The notes under the pieces are model-generated. The model was not told where the DNA came from. It made no database searches and saw only the letters and a program-made list of their open reading frames with translations. A stretch of DNA of 8,369 nucleotides from Chloroflexota bacterium (GTDB lineage: Bacteria > Chloroflexota > Dehalococcoidia > Plut-88900): the NCBI GenBank assembly GCA_022572865.1, contig JACZVB010000045.1, positions 1 to 8,369 of the forward strand, in the 5' to 3' direction. This document shows, piece by piece, positions 1 to 7,304 of this stretch. A program made the translations under genes and the position numbers. Positions within the stretch are counted from its first letter, which is position 1. Each line of letters opens with the position of its first letter.

Positions 1-60
1 CTCATTGGCTAGGCCCTTTCAAATAAAGGTCGCGTAGAGAGGGGTGTGCAGTCCCGGCAT

Positions 61-77
61 GTCCCGATACTCGGGAC
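61..77. repeat. Short perfect stem-loop, GTCCCGA/TCGGGAC
   Basis: A 7-bp perfect stem (GTCCCGA and TCGGGAC) closes a 3-base loop. Partial copies of the arm flank it (GTCCCGG at 52-58, TCGGGAT at 81-87). A closely related palindrome, TCCCGA-tatt-TCGGGA, occurs inside the molybdopterin subunit gene at 3274-3289. The sharing of the core suggests a REP-like dispersed palindrome, but two copies in one window do not prove it. Confidence 0.5.
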
Positions 78-97
78 TTGTCGGGATTACCGGGGGT

Positions 98-114
98 CTG
101 GGGGTGTCCCCCAG
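98..114. repeat. Short perfect stem-loop, CTGGGGG/CCCCCAG
   Basis: A 7-bp perfect GC-rich stem (CTGGGGG and CCCCCAG) closes a 3-base loop (TGT on the plus strand). It lies 13 bases from the neighbouring 24-bp palindrome and could fold independently in a mutS readthrough transcript. Neither side has a T-tract, so it is not a classical intrinsic terminator. Confidence 0.5.
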
Positions 115-127
115 GCATCAATTCCTA

Positions 128-151
128 CCCCCTTCCTGGCCAGGAAGGGGG
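128..151 (-). terminator. 24-bp perfect palindrome just after mutS, possible terminator
   Basis: Two 12-base arms (CCCCCTTCCTGG and CCAGGAAGGGGG) are exact reverse complements with no spacer. As RNA this gives a stem of about ten GC-rich pairs with a small loop, 22 bases past the mutS stop codon. Position and stability fit a transcription end or mRNA-stabilising hairpin. The sequence after it on the minus strand is TAGGAATTG, not a U-run, so a Rho-independent mechanism is doubtful. It could instead be a protein-binding or REP-type palindrome. Confidence 0.4.
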
Positions 152-172
152 CCAGGGGGATGGTCGAAACAG

Positions 173-2758
173 CTAGTCTGCACCGTCTTTTGCCTTCTGC
201 TGAAGCTCGTACAGCTTGGTGATGGCCTCCAGAGGGGTCATGGAGGAGACGTCAATCTCCATCAGCTCGTCCAGGGCCTGAGGCCTGGCCTGGAACATGG
301 AGAGCTGCTCCTGGGGCGGGGCTTTGGCACTGCTCGGAGCGGTGCCTTTGCTGTTGCGATGGCTGTTGGCCTCCAGTTGCTGCAACACCTCTCGGGCCCG
401 GTTGATCACGGGCCGGGGGAGCCCCGCGAGCTGGGCCACGTGGATGCCGTAGCTCTTATCGGCGCCCCCGGGCACCACCTTGTAGAGGAATATCGCCTTG
501 CCCTCCTCCTCGGCCACCGACACGTTGTAGTTCACTATCCTGGGCAGCACCTTGGCCAGCTCCACCAGCTCGTGGTAGTGGGTGGCGAAGATGGTCTTGG
601 AGGCCACCCGGGAGTCGTTGTGTATATACTCCACCACCGCCTGGGCTATGGAGAGGCCGTCGTAGGTGCTGGTGCCCCTGCCTATCTCGTCAAGCACGAT
701 GAGGGACCGGGGAGTAGCCTGATGGAGGATGCCGGCCGTCTCCAGCATCTCCACCATAAAGGTGGAGCGGCCCGTGGCCAGGTCGTCTTGCAGGCCAACC
801 CGGGTGAATATCCGGTCCACCAGGCCGATTCGCGCGGAATCGGCAGGCACAAAACTGCCCATCTGGGCCAGCAGCACTATGAGGGCCACCTGTCTCAGGT
901 AGGTGGACTTGCCCGACATATTGGGCCCCGTGAGCACCACGATCTGGCTGCTACCGTTGGACATCTGGGTATCGTTGGGAACGAAGCGCCCTTCCCCCAC
1001 CACCCGCTCCACCACCGGGTGACGGCCGCCGGATATGGTGATCTCGTCCCCCTCAGTCAACTTAGGGCGGACATAGCCGTGGAGGGCGGCCACTTCGGCC
1101 AGGGAAGAGAAGATGTCCACCCGGGCCACCGCCTCTGCCAGGGACCGCACCTTCTCCGAGCCGGCTGCCACCTGGCTGCACAGCTGGCGAAATATGGAGG
1201 TCTCCAGCACCTCGACCTTCTCTTGAGCATCGAGGATCAGCGATTCGTACTTCTTCAACTCCTCGGTCACGTACCGCTCGCCGTTGACCAGGGTCTGCTT
1301 TCTTATGTAGCTATCGGGGACACGGGAGAGGTTGGATTTGCTCACCTCCACGTAGTAGCCAAACACCTTGTTATACCCCACCCTGAGGGTCCTGATACCT
1401 GTCCTCTGTCGCTCCTTCTTCTCCAGGCCGGCAATGTAGTCCCGGGCACTGGCCGACGCCGTCCTCACCTGGTCCAGGTCATCGTTGAAGCCGGGGCGCA
1501 CCACCCCTCCCTCCCCCACCGACGTCGAGGGGTCGTCCACCAGGACCCGAGCGATGAGGCCCGCCACCTCTCCACAGTCGGGGATGCTCTCCACCAGCCA
1601 CGAGATCGTATCCTTACCTACCCGATCAAGGAGCTCCCGGAGCCCGGGCCCCAGGCCAAGCCCCCTTTTCAGCGCGATCAGCTCCTTGGGATTGGCGATC
1701 CCCCTCTGGACCCGGACGATCATCCGCTCCAGGTCTCCCACCTGCCCCAGGAGCTTGATTGTCCTGGCCCGGGTGATGGCATCCGTATGGAAGGCCTCCA
1801 CAGCATCCTGCCGGCGCTCCAGCTCTTTTATGTCGAGCAGAGGCTGGCCAAGCCACCTCTTCAACAGGCGTCCTCCCATGGGTGTCCGGGTGAGATCGAT
1901 CACCGAGAGAAGGGAGCTCTCCACCTCTCCGCTCCATGCGTTTCGGAAAAGCTCCAGGTTCCGCCGGGTCTGGGGGTCGACGGTCATGTATGCGTTTAGG
2001 GAATAGGTGGAGATGCGGTTCAGAAGGCCCAGGGAGGATTTCTGGGTAGCGATCAGGTACTCCAGCACCCCCGCCGCGGCCCGGATAGCCAGGGGCAGTC
2101 CCTCGCATCCGAAGGGTTCCAGGCTGGTGGCCTGGAAGTGGTCCAGGAGGAGCCGTCGCGCCTCCTGAAGGTCCGCCGCAACCCCGTGCATGGGGGTGAC
2201 CGGGGCTGCGGCCCACGACTCGGGCGGCTCCAGGCCCTGGGGAAGGAGAAGCTCCGAGGGACTCACGCGCTCCAGCTCCGAGGCCACCTCTTCGGAGGCG
2301 ACCTGGGCTACCCTGAACTCCCCGGTGCTGATGTCTACGTAGGCGATCCCCGCCTCGTCGCCCTCGGGCACCAGCGCGACCAGATAGTTGTTTGCCTTCT
2401 GCTCCAGCAGGCCGGGCTCAACCACGGTGCCCGGGGTCACGACCCTGACCACCTGGCGCTCCACCAGGCCCTTGGCCAGAGAGGGATCCCCAATCTGCTC
2501 GCATATGGCTACCTTGTACCCCCGCTTTACCAGCCTGGCCAGATAGCCGTCCAGGGCGTGATACGGGATGCCGGCCATGGGGTACCGCTTCCCCCGGCCC
2601 ATCTCCCGGGAGGTCAGGGTGATGCCCAGCTCCCTGGATGCGATATGGGCGTCCTCATCGAAGGTCTCGTAGAAGTCGCCGAGGCGGAAGAAGACGAGGA
2701 CATCGGGGTACTGCCGCTTGATGCTGAGGTACTGTCGGCGGACGGGTGTGGTGCCCAC
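173..2758 (-). CDS. mutS: DNA mismatch repair protein MutS
   Basis: An 861-residue protein, the usual MutS length, that recognises mismatches and small loops and uses ATP to recruit MutL. The mismatch-contact motif F-x-E is in GDFYETF (F29, E31). The connector, core and clamp domains follow. The ABC-type ATPase has Walker A GPNMSGKST at 611-619, a signature region near LATGRSTFMVEM (659-670), Walker B VLDEIGRGTST (DE at 690-691) and the switch histidine in ATHYHE (H727). QLSMF at 818-822 fits a beta-clamp binding motif and precedes a C-terminal helical tail. The start is GTG, with AAGGAG six bases upstream; the ORF keeps the family N terminus (TPVRRQYLSIK). It is complete with no damage seen. 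The usual partner mutL is not in the window; it could lie downstream beyond the left edge. Function is certain from the motifs. Confidence 0.98.
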   Translation of the reverse strand: MGTTPVRRQYLSIKRQYPDVLVFFRLGDFYETFDEDAHIASRELGITLTSREMGRGKRYPMAGIPYHALDGYLARLVKRGYKVAICEQIGDPSLAKGLVERQVVRVVTPGTVVEPGLLEQKANNYLVALVPEGDEAGIAYVDISTGEFRVAQVASEEVASELERVSPSELLLPQGLEPPESWAAAPVTPMHGVAADLQEARRLLLDHFQATSLEPFGCEGLPLAIRAAAGVLEYLIATQKSSLGLLNRISTYSLNAYMTVDPQTRRNLELFRNAWSGEVESSLLSVIDLTRTPMGGRLLKRWLGQPLLDIKELERRQDAVEAFHTDAITRARTIKLLGQVGDLERMIVRVQRGIANPKELIALKRGLGLGPGLRELLDRVGKDTISWLVESIPDCGEVAGLIARVLVDDPSTSVGEGGVVRPGFNDDLDQVRTASASARDYIAGLEKKERQRTGIRTLRVGYNKVFGYYVEVSKSNLSRVPDSYIRKQTLVNGERYVTEELKKYESLILDAQEKVEVLETSIFRQLCSQVAAGSEKVRSLAEAVARVDIFSSLAEVAALHGYVRPKLTEGDEITISGGRHPVVERVVGEGRFVPNDTQMSNGSSQIVVLTGPNMSGKSTYLRQVALIVLLAQMGSFVPADSARIGLVDRIFTRVGLQDDLATGRSTFMVEMLETAGILHQATPRSLIVLDEIGRGTSTYDGLSIAQAVVEYIHNDSRVASKTIFATHYHELVELAKVLPRIVNYNVSVAEEEGKAIFLYKVVPGGADKSYGIHVAQLAGLPRPVINRAREVLQQLEANSHRNSKGTAPSSAKAPPQEQLSMFQARPQALDELMEIDVSSMTPLEAITKLYELQQKAKDGAD

Positions 2759-2875
2759 TCAGGACTCCTTTCCGCCATTTTACCGAAACGCGCCTCTACA
2801 ATAAAGGCTCTGAGCAGGGGTCAAGGGACTGTTTTGATCGTTTAGTGCGATCTGTGCACGAATGCGGCTGTGCGA
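2759..2875 (-). promoter_or_regulatory. Intergenic gap with possible mutS promoter and strong RBS
   Basis: This 117-base gap separates the molybdopterin subunit gene from mutS. On the minus strand TTGACC (2819-2824) matches the -35 consensus at five of six positions. The -10 is weak: TATTGT (2798-2803) at 15-base spacing, or TGTAGA (2795-2800) at 18. The mutS ribosome site AAGGAG (within 2765-2770) is strong and decides the GTG start. A short inverted repeat GATCG/CGATC with a 7-base loop lies near 2836-2852, but it is followed by AAAAC rather than T's, so I see no terminator for the upstream operon. Readthrough into mutS is possible. Confidence 0.4.
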
Positions 2876-5599
2876 TCACCCTGCTCCCGCAGCTACCAGC
2901 TTGGCCGCCCTGGCCCGGGCCCTGTTGAGGAATGCCGGGTCCCACGCGGAGTCGGCGGGGGCGTGGTAGAGGGTGCTGACAAGGACCCGGGTCTGAGGGT
3001 AGGCCAGCATGATTATCCCGACGGGGGAATCGGGGCTGACCCTGGCCCTTGCGGTCACCGACCCTCGCTTCGAGACCACCTCTATCTCATCGCCATCCGC
3101 CAGGTCCAGGGCAGCGGCATCGTCTCGATTGAGGGTGGCGATCACCTGGCCCTCCAGCTCCAGCACTCCCTTCACCTCCCGGAAAGTGGAGGCCATTACC
3201 AGCAACGGGTACTCCGCGTCTGCTTGCGCGGGGGCTGGTTGGAAGTCCAGGGGTTTCAGCAGCCCCTTGCCCCTCCCGATATTTCGGGATTCGGCATGAA
3301 GGATGGGGGTGCCGGGGTGGTCGAGGGAGGGGCAGGGCCACTGGAGGCCTTTCACCCCCAGCCTGTTGTGCCTGATGCCCCCGTATATGGGCACCAGGGA
3401 GGCGATCTCCTCCATCACCTTGTGCGGGCCCTCGTAATCGAAGCCGGAGGACCCAATTCTCCGGGCCAGATCACAGATGATCTGGCATCCGGACCTGGAA
3501 TCGCCCAGGGGTTCGATCACCCTGTTGACCCTCTGGACCCGGCGCTCGGCATTTGTGAAGGTGCCATCCTTCTCGGCGAAGGTGGCCGCCGGCAGCACCA
3601 CGTCGGCACATTTTGCGGCCTCGGTGAGGAATAGGTCCTGGACTACCAGGAACTCCAGGTTTTTCAGGGCCTCAGGGTCGGGGGACTCGTCCACCCGCTG
3701 GGTATCGGCGACGATGAGCAGGGCCTTCAGGCTGCCATCCCTTGCTCCCTGCATCATCTCGTCGTAGCCGGCGCCGGGCTCGGAGGGCAGGCTGACGCCC
3801 CAGGCCTTTTCGAAGGCCTCAGCCCCCTGGGCCAACGAGACGTATCCCGGAAGCGTATTGGGGATACATCCCATGTCTGCCGCTCCCTGGCTGTTGGCAT
3901 CGGCCCTTAAAGGGTTTACCCCCGAGGCCGGTACGCCCAGGTTGCCGGTGAGCATTGCCAGGTCCGCCAGGGCCTTCGCGATCTCGGGGCCGGCGTTCTG
4001 AGCGGAGGAGCCCGTGGCGTAGAAGATGGCCGCGGGGCTCTGTGTCCCATAGGCCCGGGCCGCCTCCACCAGCCGTCCCTTGTCCACGCCCGTAGCCTCT
4101 TCGACCTGGTCCAGGGAGAACCGCTCCAAGGATTCTTTAAGCTGGTCCAAGCCCTCGCATTTCTGGGATAGGAACTCCTGGTCAAGCAGGCCTTCGTCCA
4201 CGATGATCTTGGCCATTCCCGCAAGGAGAAGGGCCTCGGCACCCGGCCTGGGCCGGAGCCACTGAGTAGCCAGGAGGGCCAGCTCCGTCTCCACGGGGTC
4301 GACGACTATTAGGGTGGCTCCCCTATTTAACGCCTCCTTGACCTGGATGGCGGCCACGGGGTGATCGGAGGTCATGTCGCTGCCCACCACCAGCAGGCAC
4401 TTGGCATCCACCATCTCTCGGAAGCCGTTGGTCATGGCCGCGGCACCCAGCATCTCGCCCAGGGGCGCAACGCTGTCCGAAGGGCAGGTGCCATCCCGGT
4501 GATCGATGTTGTTGGAGGCCATGACTCCTCGGACGAATTTCTGAAGCAGATAGCACTCCTCGTTGGTGGCCCGTGTGGAGGCGATGGCCCCGAAGCCCGG
4601 GCCTTTGTACTGGGACAGCCTCTCTGCGACGAGGCTAAGGGCCTCCTCCCACGAGGCCTCTACCAGCGCTCCCTCTTTTCTGATGAGGGGGGTGGTGAGG
4701 CGCTGGTCGCCGTGGATGAAGAGATATCCAAACTTCCCCTTGGCGCAGGAATTGCCCCTGTTCACCGGCCCGCTCAGATCGGCGATGGAGCGCACCACCT
4801 TCTCCCCCTTGACCAGCAGCTCTAGCTGGCACCCGACGCTGCAGTGGGAGCAGATGGTCGTTACAGAGCGCTCGGGGGCTCCAGACCACTTGTGGTCCTT
4901 CTCGGTGATGGCGCCCACGGGGCACACGTCCACGCAGGCCCCGCAGAAGGTGCATCCCGAGTCGGACAGCGAGCCCCCCAGGGATGTGCCTATGAGGGTC
5001 TTGTCCCCCCTCTCAATGAAGGTTATGGCATCGACCCCCTCGATCTCATTGCAGGCACGCACACAGCGACCACAGACGATACACAGGTTCATATCGTGGT
5101 CGATGAACGGGTTGGAGGTATCTAAGGGGAGGTTCCTGTATTCGTAGGCCAGGTCGGAGTCATTCATCTGGAGGTGGAAGACCACGTCCTGGAGCTCGCA
5201 TCGCTCGTTCTGGGGGCAGAGGACGCACCTGTCCACGACGTTGGCGTGGCGCAGGCATATGTCCTGGGGCCCGCAGTGGTCTATTCGAGGGCAGGTGAGG
5301 CAGCCGTGGGGATGCTCCGACAGGATCATATCCATGATGTCGTGGCGGATCTGGTCCACTTCCGGGCCCTTAGTGGTGACCACCATGCCGTCCGTAGCCG
5401 CGGTTGTGCAGGAGGCGGGGGTGCCCCTCATGTTCTCGATCTGCACCACGCACATTCGACAGGCGCCAAAGGCCTTGAGGGTGGGGTGCCAGCAGAGATA
5501 GGGGATGTAGATCCCGGCCTCCCTGGCCGCCTCTATGACCGACTGGTCCTTTCTCGCCTTTATTTCTTGCCCATCAACGGTGAGTGTGATCTCATCCAC
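2876..5599 (-). CDS. NuoG/FdhA-like molybdopterin iron-sulfur subunit of an NADH-linked oxidoreductase
   Basis: A 907-residue cytoplasmic protein with no signal peptide. Domains in order: plant-type 2Fe-2S (C36, C47, C50, C64); His-Cys3 4Fe-4S (H96, C100, C103, C109); an extra cysteine group (C115, C125, C128, C134); two ferredoxin 4Fe-4S motifs (C173-C183 and C216-C226); the molybdopterin-enzyme 4Fe-4S site (C250, C253, C257, C285, with K287 as the expected relay lysine); then a molybdopterin domain and C-terminal dinucleotide-binding domain. GTFTNAERRVQ and the ADVVLP segment are typical of NAD-linked formate dehydrogenase alpha subunits. C372 sits at the Sec/Cys ligand position and R565 at the substrate arginine, but the His after the Cys is Pro373 and other active-site motifs are changed, so formate as substrate is doubtful. 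I chose the GTG start at 5599: GAGG lies eight bases upstream, and the family N terminus begins there. A further-upstream start at 5689 would only translate the end of nuoF in another frame. Confidence 0.9.
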   Translation of the reverse strand: MDEITLTVDGQEIKARKDQSVIEAAREAGIYIPYLCWHPTLKAFGACRMCVVQIENMRGTPASCTTAATDGMVVTTKGPEVDQIRHDIMDMILSEHPHGCLTCPRIDHCGPQDICLRHANVVDRCVLCPQNERCELQDVVFHLQMNDSDLAYEYRNLPLDTSNPFIDHDMNLCIVCGRCVRACNEIEGVDAITFIERGDKTLIGTSLGGSLSDSGCTFCGACVDVCPVGAITEKDHKWSGAPERSVTTICSHCSVGCQLELLVKGEKVVRSIADLSGPVNRGNSCAKGKFGYLFIHGDQRLTTPLIRKEGALVEASWEEALSLVAERLSQYKGPGFGAIASTRATNEECYLLQKFVRGVMASNNIDHRDGTCPSDSVAPLGEMLGAAAMTNGFREMVDAKCLLVVGSDMTSDHPVAAIQVKEALNRGATLIVVDPVETELALLATQWLRPRPGAEALLLAGMAKIIVDEGLLDQEFLSQKCEGLDQLKESLERFSLDQVEEATGVDKGRLVEAARAYGTQSPAAIFYATGSSAQNAGPEIAKALADLAMLTGNLGVPASGVNPLRADANSQGAADMGCIPNTLPGYVSLAQGAEAFEKAWGVSLPSEPGAGYDEMMQGARDGSLKALLIVADTQRVDESPDPEALKNLEFLVVQDLFLTEAAKCADVVLPAATFAEKDGTFTNAERRVQRVNRVIEPLGDSRSGCQIICDLARRIGSSGFDYEGPHKVMEEIASLVPIYGGIRHNRLGVKGLQWPCPSLDHPGTPILHAESRNIGRGKGLLKPLDFQPAPAQADAEYPLLVMASTFREVKGVLELEGQVIATLNRDDAAALDLADGDEIEVVSKRGSVTARARVSPDSPVGIIMLAYPQTRVLVSTLYHAPADSAWDPAFLNRARARAAKLVAAGAG
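3274..3289. repeat. TCCCGA-tatt-TCGGGA palindrome inside the molybdopterin subunit gene
   Basis: A 6-bp perfect stem with a 4-base loop encodes residues around SRNIGRG (771-777) in the linker before the C-terminal dinucleotide-binding domain. Its arms match the core of the stem-loop at 61-77 beyond mutS. The reading frame is kept. This may be a small palindromic element tolerated in a variable linker, or coincidence in GC-rich DNA. Confidence 0.35.
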
Positions 5600-5615
5600 G
5601 GCTGAATCCTCAGTT

Positions 5616-7304
5616 CTAGGGGGCCAGGGCCCGGCAGCGTCCTGCTGGGCAACGCTTGTCGATGATATGGGCCTTAAGCTCTTCCTCAAAGTATTTCACG
5701 GCGGAATTGATGGGGTTTACGGAGAGCTGCCCGTGTCCGCAGAGGGAGGTGAGAAGGGTAGCGCCCATGGCCTGCATCCTCTCCACATCGCCCTCCTTCG
5801 CCTTGCCCAGGGTCATGTTTCTGAGCATGTCCAGGATGTGCTTCGTGCCCAGGCGGCAGGGAAAGCACTTGCCACAGGACTCCTCGTTATTGAAATCGGC
5901 CAGGACCATGGCCATCTCCACGGCACAGGAGTTCTCATCGCCTACGATTATCCCACCGGAGCCCAGGATAGCGCCCTTGGAGGCCATCTCGTCGAAGTCC
6001 AGGATGACGTCCAGTTCAGAGGGGCCGAGGAACCCGCCCAGGGGTCCGCCGGTCTGCAGCAGCTTGATCTCCTTGCCGGGGCTGACCCCGCCGGCGATAT
6101 CGTCGATGACCTGGCGCAGGGTTATACCGAAGGGCACCTCCGCCATCTGCGGCCTGGCGACATTGCCCGTCAGGCAAACGATAGCCGTTCCCTTGCTCTT
6201 TTCCGTCCCGATGCCCGCATACCAGTCGCCTCCCCTGGCCAGAATCTCGGGGACATAGGCGTAGGTTTTCACGTTATTGATGTTGCTGGGCTTGCCCCAC
6301 AGGCCCACCTGGGCAGGGAAGGGAGGTCGATAACGGGGCATGGCCCTCTTCCCCTCAATCGACTCCATCAGGGCCGTCTCCTCCCCCGAGACGTAGGACT
6401 CGCCGGTCAGGGAGACGACTATATCGAAGCTGAAATCGGACCCCAATATCCGGTCGCCCAGGAGCCCGTATTCCTTAGCCTGGTCGATGGCGACCTGGGT
6501 GCGTCTGATGACCTCCCTATGCACGCACCTTATGAACACGTAGCCCTTGGGCGCTCCCGTAACGTAGCCGGCGATGGTCATCCCTTCCAGAACGGTCTGA
6601 GGGTCGCTCTCCAGGAGGCCCTTGTCGTTGAAGGCGCCAGGGTCACCCTCTTCGGCGTTGCACAGGATATATTTCATCGGCCCCGGGGCCCCTGCCAGGA
6701 ACTTCCACTTCATGGCGGCGGGGAAGGCCGCCCCACCCCGGCCCCGCAACCCCGACTTGGTCACCTCCTCCAACGCCTCTTCCGGCGTCAGCTCGGAGAG
6801 GCACCGGGCCAGGCCCGAGTATCCACCGTTGGCGAGGTAGTGGTCGATCTCGCAGGGGTCGATGATACCGCAGTTGCGCATAGCCACCCGGACCTGAGGC
6901 TTGAGGTCGGGCAGATCGAAGAGACTGGGGATGCCATCTACGGCGCCATCTCCGAGGGTGCCATGGGCCAGGTCGGGCCGTGGGTCATCTTTGACCAGAT
7001 AGTCTTCGACCAGCTGGCGGGCCGTATCCGGGGTAACGTTGCTGTAGGAGATTCGCGGCCGGCCTGGTTTGATTATGTCGACCAACACCTCGGCGTAGCA
7101 CAGGCCGATACACCCGACCTGGTGGACCTCAGCCTCGATGCCCGCCCGGGACAGGGCTTCACCAAGGGCCTCCAGCACTTGCAAGCCTCCGGCGGCCCTC
7201 CCGCAGGTCGCCGTTCCCACCAGGATTCTCGGTGGCTCGCCCTTCATCAGGGCTTCCCAACCGGTCCTGGCCTTTGCCTGCAGGTCTGAGAAGGTAGTGG
7301 TCAT
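5616..7304 (-). CDS. nuoF: NuoF-like NADH-binding FMN/4Fe-4S subunit
   Basis: A 562-residue flavoprotein that would exchange electrons between NAD(H) and the Fe-S chain. Residues about 25-105 form a thioredoxin-like 2Fe-2S domain as in HydB/HndC/FdhB subunits, with C34, C65 and C69; the expected fourth cysteine near residue 29-30 is absent. The NADH/FMN core follows: GLRGRGGAAFP (185-195), NAEEGDPGAF (216-225) and GEETALMESIEG (307-318). The N3-type 4Fe-4S site is CGKCFPC (C477, C480, C483) plus C522. The protein ends after CPAGRC (C552, C556), the segment that in HydB-type proteins leads into a 2x4Fe-4S ferredoxin domain; that domain is missing. The ATG start overlaps the nuoE stop by one base (TAATG), and AAGGA lies just upstream, indicating translational coupling. 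NADH binding is well supported; the electron acceptor is not defined by this subunit. Confidence 0.95.
   Translation of the reverse strand: MTTTFSDLQAKARTGWEALMKGEPPRILVGTATCGRAAGGLQVLEALGEALSRAGIEAEVHQVGCIGLCYAEVLVDIIKPGRPRISYSNVTPDTARQLVEDYLVKDDPRPDLAHGTLGDGAVDGIPSLFDLPDLKPQVRVAMRNCGIIDPCEIDHYLANGGYSGLARCLSELTPEEALEEVTKSGLRGRGGAAFPAAMKWKFLAGAPGPMKYILCNAEEGDPGAFNDKGLLESDPQTVLEGMTIAGYVTGAPKGYVFIRCVHREVIRRTQVAIDQAKEYGLLGDRILGSDFSFDIVVSLTGESYVSGEETALMESIEGKRAMPRYRPPFPAQVGLWGKPSNINNVKTYAYVPEILARGGDWYAGIGTEKSKGTAIVCLTGNVARPQMAEVPFGITLRQVIDDIAGGVSPGKEIKLLQTGGPLGGFLGPSELDVILDFDEMASKGAILGSGGIIVGDENSCAVEMAMVLADFNNEESCGKCFPCRLGTKHILDMLRNMTLGKAKEGDVERMQAMGATLLTSLCGHGQLSVNPINSAVKYFEEELKAHIIDKRCPAGRCRALAP

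Larger units (their letters stand above)
1..172. other. Gene-free 3' flank of mutS with a stem-loop cluster
   Basis: No coding region is supported here. The stretch follows the mutS stop codon in the direction of transcription and contains three perfect inverted repeats in about 90 bases (61-77, 98-114, 128-151), each listed separately. Related short runs (GTCCCGG, TCGGGATTACCGGGGG) lie between them, so the block looks like an intergenic palindromic repeat unit, not random sequence. At the very edge, an ATG on the minus strand (3-5) with a purine-rich stretch (AAAGGG) about ten bases upstream could be the start of the next gene, but only two codons are visible and nothing can be said about it. 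Confidence 0.5.

Noticed and set aside
1..5. Possible start codon of a following gene (such as mutL) at the left edge
   Set aside because: Only an ATG and two more bases are inside the window, so identity cannot be judged.
44..1999. Long plus-strand open frame opposite mutS (651 codons)
   Set aside because: It lies wholly antisense to a motif-verified mutS; its composition (rich in H, G, L, Q) is typical of the mirror frame of GC-rich genes, and no domain is recognisable.
2836..2852. GATCG/CGATC inverted repeat as terminator of the NADH-module operon
   Set aside because: The stem is only five pairs and is followed on the minus strand by AAAAC, not T's.
2845..2877. Direct repeat GTGCGATC (2845-2852 and 2870-2877)
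   Set aside because: Eight bases, two copies, no flanking structure; chance is likely.
5600..5689. N-terminal extension of the molybdopterin subunit from an upstream start at 5689
   Set aside because: The 30 extra residues translate the end of nuoF in another frame and resemble no family N terminus; the GTG at 5599 has a Shine-Dalgarno and begins at the 2Fe-2S domain.
5535..7289. Long plus-strand open frame opposite nuoF (584 codons)
   Set aside because: Antisense shadow of a gene with full FMN, NADH and 4Fe-4S motifs; no family motif of its own.
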